A stretch of DNA of 64,000 bases, from the NCBI GenBank assembly GCA_020809705.1, contig CP085828.1, positions 3,658,001 to 3,722,000 of the forward strand. The letters are read 5' to 3'. Shown here in pieces: positions 1 through 11,016 of the stretch. This DNA is from Calonectria ilicicola (taxonomy: Eukaryota > Ascomycota > Sordariomycetes > Hypocreales > Nectriaceae). The position numbers were made by a program, and so were the translations under genes. Numbering within the stretch: position 1 is the stretch's first letter; each line of letters starts with the position of its first letter. The notes below the pieces were generated by a model. The model did not search any database. It saw only the letters and a list, made by a program, of their open reading frames with translations, and had not been told where the DNA came from.

Positions 1-499
1 TATCCCTGGTGTATACGGATACGGATAAGGATAAGGGAGCGATGAATGGAGATCCGAGAAGCCAAGTCCACTAAGCGTTTGCTTGTTTTGTAACTTAATT
101 CATCCATCCCCTTTTGTCAAAGACAAAACATTTCCTGTCATCATTGTTTCGTTTCTGCGTATTGTCGTGTCTCAACGTCCCGCGCCTTAGCCCCTTTTAA
201 GAAAAAAAGGCCACCGCTATATCCCAGCCCTGAGTAGTCTGTACTCAGCGCCCAAGCATTGCTCGACAGCTAGTCCCTGGTAGACCCTGTGGCAACCCCG
301 CAATCGGGCCCCTCTGTGGTGTTAAATTTCCCCCCACGACGCAGATCGAAATCGCAGTGTTAAACAGCGACGCCACGCGACAAGCTAACAGTCTTCTCTC
401 CTGGGCTGCCTCCTTTGTCTTCTATTTACCCCCTTCGTCTCATCTACAACTCCCTGCCTCATCGCACTCTCTCACCATCGCCTTCATCCTACAGCAATA
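1..499. promoter_or_regulatory. Upstream region of the OSBP gene
   Basis: No gene is supported here. The last 150 bases are pyrimidine-rich (CT runs between about 390 and 490), as is usual for fungal core promoters and 5' UTRs. The window may cut a larger intergenic region. Confidence 0.4.
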
Positions 500-1790
500 A
501 TGTCCGGAGCTACAACACCCGCACAGGCCAACAGCAGCAGCTGGTCTGCCTTCCTCAAAGTTTGTCCTCCTCAACACACAGTCGCCAGCTTTGTATCCTG
601 ATTCTTACTAGTCTATCGCCTCTTTCAATGGCGATCTCTCGTCTCTCACCGCGCCCCCCTTCATCCTCTCCTCTCAGTCCCTGACCGAGTTCTCGGCATA
701 CTGGGCCACGCACCCCGATGTCCTAACTGCCCCCGCCGCCGAGTCTGACGCTGCCAACCGCTCCATGCTCGTTCTCAAATGGTTCCTCTCAACTCTCAAG
801 CACCAGTACGCCAGTCGCAGCGAGCAGTATGGAAACGAAAAGAAGCCACTCAACCCTTTTCTCGGCGAGCTCTTCCTAGGCACCTGGTCCGACGACGCAG
901 GGACCACGACTCTCATCTCTGAGCAGGTCAGCCACCACCCCCCTGCTACCGCCTACTGCGTTCGCAACGACAAGACGGGCATCGAACTCGAAGGTTATAA
1001 TGCGCAAAAGGCCACGTTTAAAACCACAATCATTGTGAAGCAGATTGGCCATGCTGTCCTGCGCGTGCCTCTTGCATCGGGTGAGGTCGAGACTCACCTC
1101 ATCACTCTCCCCTCTCTCCACATTGAGGGCCTCGTCTTCGGCGCCCCCTTTGTCGAGCTTGACGGCTCCACTTACATTACCTCGTCCAGCGGCTTCACAA
1201 CCAAGATTGACTACACTGGAAAGGGCTGGCTCTCTGGCAAGAAAAACTCCGTGACGGGCACCATTTACCCAACGGGCAAAGAAAAGGAGGTCCTATTCAA
1301 CGTCACGGGCCAGTGGAACAAAACTTTTGAAATTTACAAGGGCCCTGTCAAGTCCAACTCCAAGTCCACGCTTGTAGCTTCCTACGATGCCGTCAACACC
1401 CCTCAGACAGAGCTGCAGGTTCGTCCCATCGACAAGCAGCATCCCCTCGAGTCTCGACACGCCTGGTCGCGCGTTGCAGAGGCCATCCAAAACAACGACA
1501 TGGACACGACATCCATCGAGAAGGGCAAAATAGAGCAGGCCCAGCGAGATATGCGTGCCAAGGAACGCTCCGAGGACCGAACATGGGAACGTCAGTACTT
1601 TTCCGCTGTCGACGGCACCGACAGCGTACTTGAGCAGCTTGGCGAGATTGTGGGTGTCCCTCTTGACGGCGATGCTGACAAGACTGGCGGGCTTTGGAGG
1701 TTCGACAAGGCCAAGGCGGACAAGCAGGCCGCCACTGAGCTGACCGCAGAGGATGTTGCTACGATCGAGAAGGAGCTCCTCGGCTGGTAG
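500..1790 (+). CDS. KES1: Oxysterol-binding protein, short Kes1/Osh4 type
   Basis: Two exons, 500-559 and 612-1790; the 52-bp intron runs from GTTTGT to TAG. The product is 412 residues, close to yeast Kes1/Osh4 (434). The family signature EQVSHHPP lies at residues 124-131 and the KPLNPFLGE segment at about 98-106; the short N-terminal exon encodes the usual start leading into a WSAFLK-like helix. There is no PH domain or ankyrin region, so this is the short cytosolic class, which exchanges sterol and PI4P between membranes and dampens Golgi PI4P signalling. The ATG at 500 was chosen because the exon 1 to exon 2 join restores the conserved lid region ahead of SIASFNGDLSSLTAPP. The long open frame alone would miss this exon and start at 765. 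Function is inferred from family membership. Confidence 0.93.
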
Positions 1791-2457
1791 TTACAGAGAG
1801 CAGCATCTCATGAAGATAACAATATGAACAAGGTCCGTTTAACGTTTGACATAATGAGGAGATCAAGACGGCGAGAACATGGATGGTAGATTGGACATGG
1901 GCGACGGAGAAACAGGAGTTATCAGAACGAATCAAAAAAGGGGGAGGGTGGCTAACAAAAAACGGCTCCTCCTTTTGGGTCAATCATTATTCCATACTGG
2001 ACGGGAGGGACGAAACAAAATGGCAAAAGATGTACGATAGTTCGGAGGGGAACAGCATACCTAGTCGCGCGCATGGACTTCACGCATGTTAATGGAACCT
2101 CTTCACACGGCCATTCATCCTGCAACAGTTGTCGAACAGTGGCCAGTAGCCAGCGAAGAAGACCAAGCTCCTACGCCATGGCGACCCAGCAACGAAATCG
2201 ATGATACAGAAATCGACAGACCATGAACCTGAATCGCAACGGATGTTGGACTCCTCTCGGTTAGCTGCTAAACTCTCGGCGTCGCTAATACTGAATCGGC
2301 TCAATCCCAACTTGGGCACCGAAAGGTCAACGGGTGACGTTATCTCCGCCGTTAGTGGGGTCGCCCACCTGCCCCACCACCAAGGTCTGACACCATCCAT
2401 GTCCACGCCCAATTCAATTACGCAAATTTCACGCCGCGACTCCAACCAAATCGGTCG
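1791..2457. other. Intergenic, no gene seen
   Basis: 3' flank of the OSBP gene and upstream flank of the tRNA. Several short open frames lie here on both strands, but none has a recognisable motif or splice structure. Confidence 0.5.
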
Positions 2458-2554
2458 GCTTCCATAGCTCAGTTGGTTAGAGCTTCGTACTAATAATTGT
2501 CTCTGGCAAATGTTGGTGATGCGGAGGTCGCAGGTTCAAGCCCTGCTGGGAGCA
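2458..2554 (+). tRNA. tRNA-Ile (anticodon AAT) with 23-nt intron
   Basis: The cloverleaf folds fully. The 7-bp acceptor stem pairs 2458-2464 with 2547-2553 (one G-U), with discriminator A2554. The D stem is GCTC/GAGC. The anticodon stem TCGTA (2485-2489) pairs with TGCGG (2520-2524) through G-U pairs, and the T stem is GCAGG/CCTGC around TTCAAGC. Anticodon AAT is at 2492-2494. An intron at 2496-2518 follows position 37, the canonical place. Confidence 0.93.
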
Positions 2555-3240
2555 TTCAGATGTTCACATCGCCAACCGGTTCATTTTTTTTGGCCTGATC
2601 TTGCTTCTTATGCCACACAGAGAACCGTTTTACTCAATGCTTTCCTTGGAGCCTTTTTTTTAGCTCTCATATTCCATATCTTCATTATACTTAGCAGCAA
2701 TGTTTACACACGAATAAAATTCGCTTTGCTTTCCCATTCCAAGTCTTTTAGATGACGGCTTCTCAGTAGTTGCCTACCCTGAAGCTAAACCAAAAAAAAA
2801 ACCGTTCTCCCTTCTATTTCTGAAATGCTGCCCCTAATCATGCCTTTCTTTGGCCATTTAACAAATATATTAGGTTTTTTTGTTTTATTGATTTTTTTTT
2901 AAGTTGATCCCTAGTGCTCTAGCATTCATGAATTTGCATATTCTTTCCATTAAATAGTTTCACCTCTTTATCATGACAACTCAAGCGTAAAATTTAATTA
3001 AACTTCATTTACTTTGCACATTAGCCATCGTATCTAAAGAGACCTAAGAATACACTGATAGATGTACAGACCTCCAGTACCCAAAACACTCTGAAGAAAT
3101 ACTAACAAAGTCTCCGGGCCCATTTTGAACGGGAACTTGGGACGATGTGTGGATGCTCATACGATTAGTCAGCAATATTGGAGTCCATTTTGGCCGCCAC
3201 ATTCAACTCAAACATATTGGCAGCTCCCCACGGTACCGGC
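2555..3240. other. AT-rich intergenic region before BCS1
   Basis: AT-rich, with poly-T and poly-A runs and no coding signal. Near the end are two ATGs upstream of the BCS1 start: a 7-codon uORF at 3145-3168, and an ATG at 3153 whose frame overlaps the BCS1 start. The transcription start is therefore probably downstream of 3155, unless an unseen 5' exon exists. Confidence 0.4.
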
Positions 3241-4641
3241 ATGTCGACGGAATCAGCTTCAGCGTCGGTCCTCAACATCAATGCCCTTTTCGACAACCCG
3301 CTCTTTGCGGGTGGCATTGGCCTCGCCTCCCTTGGCGCGGCCGCTGCCTTTGCCCGCAAGGGAGCCATAGTGGCCCTTGGCGCCGCCCGCCGTCGATTGC
3401 TTGTAAATGTCGAAATTAGCAAGCAAGATCCCGCTTATCCATGGATACTCGCCTGGTTGTCGCAGCCTCGCGAAAACCCAGGTTTTATAGCTTCCCGACT
3501 CACTCGAATCCATAATTTGTCAGTCACGACGACAACGGCGTCGCGCACACCTGGCGTTAGCGGACCAGCCCATGCGCACTTCTTCCTACAGCCCGGCTAT
3601 GGTCGACACATTGTCAAGTTTGGCAATGCTTACATTGCCGTGAACCGAGAAAAACACAATACTGCGAATATGAATACCGGAGAACCCCACGAAATCGTCC
3701 AACTGACAACACTCTGGGCGCACCGGCATGTGTTTGAAGATGTGTTTAGCGAGGCGCATAAACTTGCCGCGAAAGCGAATGAGGGTAAAACGGTCGTATA
3801 CTCGGCGCGCGGGATGGATTGGGTACCCCTTGGGGACCCGAGAAAAAAGCGCCCCCTGGGCTCTGTTATTCTGGATGAAGGTGTCAAGGAGAGCATTGTG
3901 GGCGACGTTAAGGATTTCATGGAACGCCAGCAGTGGTATGTTGACCGAGGTATTCCCTACCGAAGAGGATACCTACTTTTTGGACCACCTGGTAGCGGAA
4001 AGACATCTTTTATCCAGGCACTAGCTGGTGAGCTGGACTTCAGCGTCGCGATGATCAACCTCAGCGAGATGGGCATGACGGACGACAAGCTGGCTTATCT
4101 GCTGACCAAGCTACCTAAGAGAAGTTTGCTTCTTCTCGAGGATGCTGATGCCGCATTTGTTAATCGCCGACAGCGAGATTCTGACGGATACAACGGTGCC
4201 ACAGTTACTTTCTCAGGTCTGCTGAACGCCTTGGACGGTGTTGCTGCTGGAGAAGAGCGTATTGCGTTTTTGACTACGAATCATATTGATCGACTCGATC
4301 CCGCATTGATTAGACCTGGTAGAGTGGATATGATGCTTCGAATTGGTGAGGCAAGTCGATTCCAGGCAGCTCAAATGTGGGATAGATTTTACGGTGACGT
4401 GGACCAGGATAACTCTGGCCGGGAGCGGTTCCTTAATCGGTTGGATGAACTGGGCCTGTTCGGCATAGGACCTGACGGCAAGCCTTCACAAAGACACACA
4501 AGCACCGCGGCGATACAGGGTCTTTTCCTATTCAACAAGAATGACATGAAGGGCGCCATTGACATGGCGGAAGGTCTCATCCCAAGAAAATTTGAGGCTG
4601 AAGAAGCGATTCCCGAAGGCGCCATTAAAACTCACGTATGA
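3241..4641 (+). CDS. BCS1: Mitochondrial AAA ATPase Bcs1
   Basis: Single exon, 466 residues, near yeast Bcs1 (456). An N-terminal hydrophobic segment at about residues 17-40 is followed by a basic stretch (ARRR), the internal-targeting arrangement of Bcs1. The Bcs1 N-domain follows, then the AAA module: Walker A GPPGSGKT at residues 248-255, Walker B LLLLEDAD at about 296-303, then TTNHIDRLDP and IRPGRVD (sensor 1 and arginine-finger region). The family translocates the folded Rieske Fe-S protein across the inner membrane into respiratory complex III. The start at 3241 is the first ATG in frame. The frame stays open upstream to 3169 but without an ATG, so a longer N-terminus would need a spliced 5' exon. 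Confidence 0.92.
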   Translation: MSTESASASVLNINALFDNPLFAGGIGLASLGAAAAFARKGAIVALGAARRRLLVNVEISKQDPAYPWILAWLSQPRENPGFIASRLTRIHNLSVTTTTASRTPGVSGPAHAHFFLQPGYGRHIVKFGNAYIAVNREKHNTANMNTGEPHEIVQLTTLWAHRHVFEDVFSEAHKLAAKANEGKTVVYSARGMDWVPLGDPRKKRPLGSVILDEGVKESIVGDVKDFMERQQWYVDRGIPYRRGYLLFGPPGSGKTSFIQALAGELDFSVAMINLSEMGMTDDKLAYLLTKLPKRSLLLLEDADAAFVNRRQRDSDGYNGATVTFSGLLNALDGVAAGEERIAFLTTNHIDRLDPALIRPGRVDMMLRIGEASRFQAAQMWDRFYGDVDQDNSGRERFLNRLDELGLFGIGPDGKPSQRHTSTAAIQGLFLFNKNDMKGAIDMAEGLIPRKFEAEEAIPEGAIKTHV

Positions 4642-5118
4642 AGTGCAGGCCAAAGGGTTTAGATGGAGGTCTTCGAATGTGCACGCGGATCTGTGTTAAT
4701 GTTTCTGTGTGAATTACTGTACTATACCCGATGGTGGTCGGGGAGACAGCCTCCATTGAAGGTGTCGTGTACCATAGGGAAAAAAAAGACTACCGAGTCA
4801 CTTTGGATAGATAATTATGTTGAATCTCAATTCTGAAATTAATGCTGTAATTGCGTGTCCATAATTGATATATTTGGCCTCAGGTTGAGAGTGATGGCAG
4901 CATGAAGCTGAAAGCTGGGGCTTGACTAGGCTATGTTGGGTGGTCGGCGTGACTGACGGGCTGTGCTGGTGCCTGCAGGAGCTGGCTAACGGTTGCATGC
5001 TCAAAAACCACGTTGGCAGCAGCAACTCGTGCAGAGCGCATGTGAATGTGAAAATAAATCTTTTTTTGGTCAATAAGTCGGAATAAAACCACATCAATCA
5101 ATTCGAACGGGATCTGTC
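4642..5118. other. Intergenic region between BCS1 and the PARG-like gene
   Basis: 3' flank of BCS1 and promoter of the PARG-like gene. No additional gene or RNA is recognised. Confidence 0.45.
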
Positions 5119-6135
5119 ATGCCTGGCCAAGGAACGCTCGATCGTTGGCTGACGGGCAACCGGCCGCCTCAGCCAACTGGCTCGGCGGCGCCTGAAGCAG
5201 TGAACCCGGCCCCATCTCCAGCACCAGAGGATTCACAACAATCCGATTCGTCCCAAAAGAAACCAAAGGAAAGCTGGCGACGTGGAACCGAGCTCGCGGC
5301 AGTGGCAAAGGAAACGCGGACGGTTCTGCCAGACATCCTTCAGGAGTTGCCCAACATTCATGCCAGCAAGTCAGAAGACCTTTACGCCGATAGACTTCCG
5401 CCCCTCAGGGCTGCGGATTGCCCCAAGAGAACAAGCTCCGGGAAGACGAGGATCAAGATTGTCAATGATGATAGCTTCAATGCTGCCATTTCGCTTGCAG
5501 CCTCAAAAACACCGGCATCCGGCCGCGTTGCTGTATTAAACATGGCCAGCAACGTCAGCCCAGGTGGTGGCTGGCTGAAGGGTGCACGCGCACAAGAAGA
5601 AGCTCTTTGCTACCGCAGCTCACTCTATCTGTCTTTACATCGCAGGTACTATCCTTGGAAGCAACGACAAGGCCTTTACACGCCGGATGTGGTGATTATA
5701 CGTTCCGACCAGGAGTCGGGGCACAAGCTCCTCATGCCAGACGTAAAGGTCACGGAGTTACCCGTGGTGAGCGTGTTGAGTATCGCGGCGCTACGAAGAC
5801 CGCCCGTTGATAACATTACCATGGATACCCCCGACGGCATCGTGGAAAAGCTGGTTTATTCGCGTCCATCGGATCGAGAACTCACCAAACTCAAGATGCG
5901 ATTGTGTCTGAGAATGGCAGCGCACCGAGACCATGGCTTGCTTGTGTTGGGCGCGCTCGGGTGTGGAGCATTTAGGAACCCACCGAAAGAGGTCGCAAAC
6001 TGCTGGCTAGAGGTGCTCATGGAGAATGAGTTCAAGGGTGGTTGGTGGGAGGAAGTGTGGTTCGCCGTGTTTGATAAGCGGGGCGAAGGAAATCTGGAGG
6101 TGTTTGAGGATGTCCTTGGAGGCGTCGAGATATAG
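5119..6135 (+). CDS. Microbial-type poly(ADP-ribose) glycohydrolase (TIGR02452/DUF2263 type)
   Basis: Intronless, 338 residues. The PARG macrodomain loop is clear: PGGGW with the three glycines at 149-151, then QEE at 159-161, the second Glu being the expected catalytic acid. A later GALGCGAFRNPP segment (278-289) matches the phosphate-binding part of the fold. The family hydrolyses ribose-ribose bonds of poly(ADP-ribose). The N-terminal ~50 residues are Pro/Ser/Gln-rich and probably disordered. Residues 4-11 read QGTLDRWL, resembling a PCNA-interacting PIP box, although the last two positions are W-L instead of two of F/Y. A basic QKKPK stretch follows. Nuclear action is therefore suggested but unproven. 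The ATG at 5119 is preceded by TGTC and is the first in frame. Confidence 0.88.
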   Translation: MPGQGTLDRWLTGNRPPQPTGSAAPEAVNPAPSPAPEDSQQSDSSQKKPKESWRRGTELAAVAKETRTVLPDILQELPNIHASKSEDLYADRLPPLRAADCPKRTSSGKTRIKIVNDDSFNAAISLAASKTPASGRVAVLNMASNVSPGGGWLKGARAQEEALCYRSSLYLSLHRRYYPWKQRQGLYTPDVVIIRSDQESGHKLLMPDVKVTELPVVSVLSIAALRRPPVDNITMDTPDGIVEKLVYSRPSDRELTKLKMRLCLRMAAHRDHGLLVLGALGCGAFRNPPKEVANCWLEVLMENEFKGGWWEEVWFAVFDKRGEGNLEVFEDVLGGVEI

Positions 6136-7796
6136 CCTCTCACCCCGTCTTTTGGGATTGGCAGTAAATAAGATATAGTATGAACATTAAGAATTGGCGA
6201 GTTTTTCTGACAAGGTTGAATGGGAAAATCGACGTGGATGTTTGTGTCACTGCCTATTTACTCATGCCGCGAACGTACAGGTTCAAATGTTTTTTTTTTT
6301 CTTTCTTCTTTTTCTTTTCGAAAAGAGTTTATTTTGCTTTCAATTTTTAGAGCGGAAATGTCACAAATTTATTTGTCTTCCAGTTCGGCGTATGGACTTT
6401 GGTTTCTTTTCTAGAACAAAGACGGAAACACAAGAACTGGGGTGTTTGTGAAATATGGGAAGCCTGAGACACGACTGATCGACGTCAAATACGAGAATGG
6501 TTTCACATGCAGAGATGAAGTTTAGTAGAAATGGCGAACTATTGGTTGTGCCTATGCCCCACAAGGGAGATGCAAGAAATCGAAGAAGCAAATCCGAATG
6601 GGGCGAACCGATGGCCCGAGCCGAGTACAATATCACGAGAAATGAATAGGAAAGATTGGTGTGTTGATGTATGTACTGGCGGGATTAAAGATATCGGCTC
6701 CCGCGTGTTGATGAAGTTGTAAATCTTCCTTTCTCACTCCCCACGCCTTCGTGGCAGCCAACGCGGGATTCATTCGATTTGGAAGCAAGCCAACAAAAGC
6801 CAAAAACCGTGGCGGGTGGTCGGTATGCGTATCGATTGGATGATGCCCGAATTTCAGCAGCACCATGGCCAATATTTCCATGGTCATGTTCACTCGCCAT
6901 AATGAGGAAGATGGCACAATCGAATTCCATGACGAGATAATAACTCGCCCTCGAATGAGTTCACACCTTGACCTTGCCGAAGCCATGTATCTGGGCGTCC
7001 TTCCTCACCCTCTAACCGAGAAAATCTTATTTACGAGGCTTCTTGTGGCTTTTTTCGCGTCATGTCTTGATGTCGCTCGGTTGTCTCGACTACAGAGAGA
7101 CCGACCCCCCCACTTGGCAGTGTCTTGGCCGTTGCCCACTCCTTCCAGGCAATGTCGTGATTGACATTGCTTATGGCGCACTCGACCGGGGCTGTCCCGT
7201 CACCAGAGCCTCCAGGTGACACAATTGTTTAAAAAAGCCACACGTGTGTTGGCGGTGTGGGGGGTTTGCTGCCGTATGTTCGTGCAGAATATCATCCAGC
7301 CATCCATCTCGCCAGTCGCCTTTTTCGATCCGTCCAACCATCTAATCCACCCGGCACCAGCTAGATCGGTCCCGCGCATCTGCTGACCGACCTCGTGCAG
7401 GCAATCATGGGCCGTCACAGACCCCTCGCAATCCCTGCAGCAGCAGAATTTCCCGCGTAGCAGGACCCAGGTGGACTCGGGCAATATATGGGGGATGGGA
7501 GGGGGTCGATCCTTGCTTTTACACCGCACTGCGTTAGGTCGAGCGGATCCAGCTTTGTGTGATACCATTGATCCTCCAAACATCCCTCAACTCAATCTAG
7601 GCAGGGTTTTTTTCTCCCGTTCTTTTTTCTTTTATTTGCAGGATACTCTATATAGTTGCACAAGTGCCCCCCCTTTTATCCTTTTTTGTCCTTTTTGTCT
7701 TGTTTTTACTCGGCTGCGTCTATCACGACTCCGACCTTGAGTCCGCCTCATCGCCCTCTCCGCCCACCCTGCTCCGGCAGATAAGAGCAAACCAGA
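6136..7796. promoter_or_regulatory. Intergenic region and promoter of the amino acid permease
   Basis: No convincing gene in 1.66 kb. The last 200 bases are strongly pyrimidine-rich. A GATAAG core lies at 7780-7785, 12 bp before the permease ATG, and an AGATAA at 6935-6940. These match the binding core of AreA/Nit2-type GATA factors that control nitrogen-regulated permeases. Such cores are common by chance. Confidence 0.35.
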
Positions 7797-9669
7797 ATGA
7801 GCGTGCTTCATAACAAAGGCGATGATGAAAATTTCATCGCCGCCGAAGGCCCCGTCGAATATGGCACCATGTCAAATGGGCCTGAATCGAGTGATTCCAA
7901 CTCGATTGACCCGGACTCTGGCGTTAAGAGAGGCCTCAAAAACCGGCATTTGTCCATGATGGCTCTTGCTGGCACTATCGGCCCAGGGTTGCTGGTTGGC
8001 GCGGGTGGCGCGCTTAATAACGGAGGCCCAGCATCATTATTGATCGGCTTTGGAGTTGTTGGTAAGTTAATCTATTTAAGAGAAAATGGCTGTAAATCTT
8101 GCGAAACGGCGGTGGTGGTATGGTACGCTGTCATGTGTCTGTCTCATGAGTGATATGATGAGTGGGGAGTTTGATACTGATGATTGCTGTTTGCGGATAT
8201 GCTGCAACCGAAACATGGAGAAGCTAACTGTGTGACCAGGAATCATTGCTTTTTCAATTATGCAGTCCTTGGGCGAGGTAACAACTCTCTACCCCGGTGG
8301 AGGATCTTTCATCTCGCTGGCCGAGCGCATGGTTGATAAGTCCTTTTCTGTCGCTGTGGGTTGGAATTACTTCATCATCTGGGCTGCCGTCCTTGCCAAC
8401 GAGTACAATGTCATTTGTAGTATTATGACATATTGGGGTCCCGTCATCCCTCTTTGGGGCTACTTTCTCATTTTTTGGACAGCTTTTATGATCTTTCAGC
8501 TGTTGGGAGTTGAGGCCTTCGGCGAGGCTGAATTTTGGCTGGCTTTGATCAAGATCCTGGGCTTGACGGCCTACTTCGTTTTCTCCATCGTTTACGCTGC
8601 TGGTGGTCTCGTCGGTCAAGATAAGGCTCTTGGATTTCATTACTGGCATGATCCGGGTGCTTTCAACGGGAATGGATTTAGGGGAGTCGCCACTGTCTTC
8701 GTCTTCTGCTCGACTTTTTACTCTGGTGTAGAGTCCATCGCCATCGCCGCAACCGAGACACGAAACCCCGGCACGGCCGTTCCCCTAGCCATCCGACAAG
8801 TCTTCGGGCGCATCATCTTTGTTTATATGGGTTCTGCCTTTTTCTTTGGACTTACTTGCCCCGCTAATGCGGAAGGGCTGGTCAATGGTGCATCCAAGGC
8901 CTTGAAGAGCCCCATGACCATCGCTATTCAGAATGCTGGCTGGGAAGGAGGTGTGTGCCAAAAGAATTCATGAGAAAAGTGCTCTAAAACTAACCGTGCC
9001 ATAGGCGTCCATCTAATCAATGCGTTCATTCTAATCACTTGTTTGTCCGCAATCAACTCTTCCATCTATATCGGTTCCAGAACCGTCTTTTACATGGCAC
9101 AGTCCGGCAAGGCCCCTAAGATTTTTGGCTGGACCAACGGTCGAGGTGTTCCCATCTGGGCCATCTTACTTACAAATGCGGTTGGTGCTATCTCCATGAT
9201 GAACGTGTCCACTGGTGCCTCAAAGGCCTACAGCTATATCGTCAACTTGTCTGGTGTTAGCGCATTCCTGGTTTGGGCTAGTATCAGCTTCATTCATATC
9301 CGCTTCCGGCGTGCCTGGACCGCTCAAGGACGAAACGTGAACGAGCTACCATTCGTGGCCCTTTGGTTTCCTGGGCTTGCGTATCTCGGTCTCGGAGCCT
9401 GTGTTTTCCTCGCCCTTGTTCAGGGGTGGACGAATCTGTCGCCTTTCGATGCAGGAAATTTTGTGGACGCATATATTCTGTTGCCTCTATTCGGAATCAT
9501 TTATGGCGCATGCAAACTTTACTGGCGTGATAGCGACCCGCTAAAGCGAAGCTATTCTATCGACCTAGATAGCGGCAGGAGGACGGACTTGGATGCCAAA
9601 GGATCCGTCACGAGAGGCGAAGTTCCAGGCCAGACTTCTTTTTGGAAGAAGTTATTGCAATCGCTTTAG
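7797..9669 (+). CDS. Amino acid permease (YAT/APC family)
   Basis: Three exons: 7797-8061, 8240-8950 and 9005-9669, with introns of 178 and 54 bp (GTAAGT...CCAG and GTGTGT...TAG; branch GCTAAC in the first). The product is 546 residues, normal for fungal permeases. A hydrophilic N-tail precedes the first helix, where ALAGTIGPGLLVGAGG is the conserved APC TM1 pattern, followed by SLGEVTTLYPGGGSF. Later parts include ESIAIAATETRNPGTAVP and SGKAPKIFGWTNGRGVPI, typical of the yeast-type (YAT) group that includes Gap1, Dip5 and Can1. It should import amino acids across the plasma membrane by proton symport; the substrate cannot be read from sequence. The GATA core just upstream is compatible with nitrogen control. 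Confidence 0.9.
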
Positions 9670-11016
9670 AGGAATATTAAACAGAACTGGTTTCATATTA
9701 TTAGAAGTAAAAACAGAGAATTAATGAATAAGATAAATTATGGTAATAAATCGTTCAGGTAATTTATTTGGTGCGCTAGGGGATGTAATGATGATATTAG
9801 TTTGGCAGACCAAGGAGCATCATTTAACGTAGGCAGTATTCATTTATTGCAGATCTGGCAAAAAATAATTCCCGTTGAGAATTATTCTCACTGAATCACT
9901 GTTTTTAATATTTCCATCTGCCTGACTGTGGATTATGGCTGAATGACCTGGTTGGTTGAGTGGAAGCACAAATGTAAGTCTCAATCTTGAAACATTCAAC
10001 CTGACGATCCTCCATATCAGTCATCGCTTATAAGTCAGATTGGTCATAGACTTAAGTGAGTCAAGGCAACTACGACAGCGCTCTAAAAAGTGAATGAAAA
10101 AAGATATCGCTTGATGGCTTTAATCTGCATTGGTCATGGCTGCCCATATTCATAGTTACTCATTTGGTCGCTGGTGAATCGGTATTGTAAATTCATCCAA
10201 ACGTCGGACAGCATGTAGTAGTGCATAGCTGTGCCAGTAAGCTGCAGTGCTAATCAGGCTGTACGCTGGTGCTGTCTTCCGTTCACAAGGATTTGGACGC
10301 TGATGACGAAGGCCCCTCCTCCTCCAAACATAGTGGCTGAGGAACCACGCGTTTGACAGCATCTAAACATGTGATAGTGCAGGGACCAGGCCAGATTACA
10401 GCGACAAGACCAAGCCCTGACTGGGCTAGACCGGACTAACAAACTACCGATTCACCGGGGAGCGCGGAGTGGCCCCTGCAACGTCGACACAGACGCTGCG
10501 GGCGGCGTGGCGGGAGCGCTCATCCAGCGGCCCTCTCAGTGGCCTCCAGTGGGCTACTTCCAGGGGCACGCCCGTGATCCGAGCGCAAGGTTCCCTAGGC
10601 CGATCAGAGCGACGTCGAGAAACGGTAGATGAGGTCAGCTCTCTCTCAACACCATCGCTGAATTCCCACTTCAGCCCCATCTTATCACGTCCCCTATTCA
10701 ATTGCTGCGCCTTATCCTCAACTTCAACTTTCTTTTCTGCCGCATTCGCCCCACGCACAGCGCAACAGCTCCCTCCTTTTCCATCGAACCCGCTACCATC
10801 ATCCCACGCCTCGCCGCGAACCAGGGTTGGACCAGCTCTCTCCTAGCAAGCCAAACGTCCCCGACTCGATTGCCTCTCCCTGCATGTATCCACAGCCCGC
10901 CCGATCCTTCTGCGCCCTCTATCCGCCACCCGCGATCGACTCGAGTCCGCGACCCTAAGTTTTGCGGCCTTCGGGAACCGACCTACTTCAACGCCGGGCG
11001 CTCCAAAGTCGAGTGA
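9670..11016. other. Intergenic region before the VPS9 gene
   Basis: The first ~700 bases are AT-rich 3' flank. From about 10,440 the sequence becomes GC-rich and then pyrimidine-rich toward the ATG at 11017, as expected of a promoter and 5' UTR. Short open frames on both strands look random. Confidence 0.4.

Noticed and set aside
3178..3240. 21-codon N-terminal extension of BCS1
   Set aside because: It would start at TTG. The first in-frame ATG is 3241, which gives a normal Bcs1 length.
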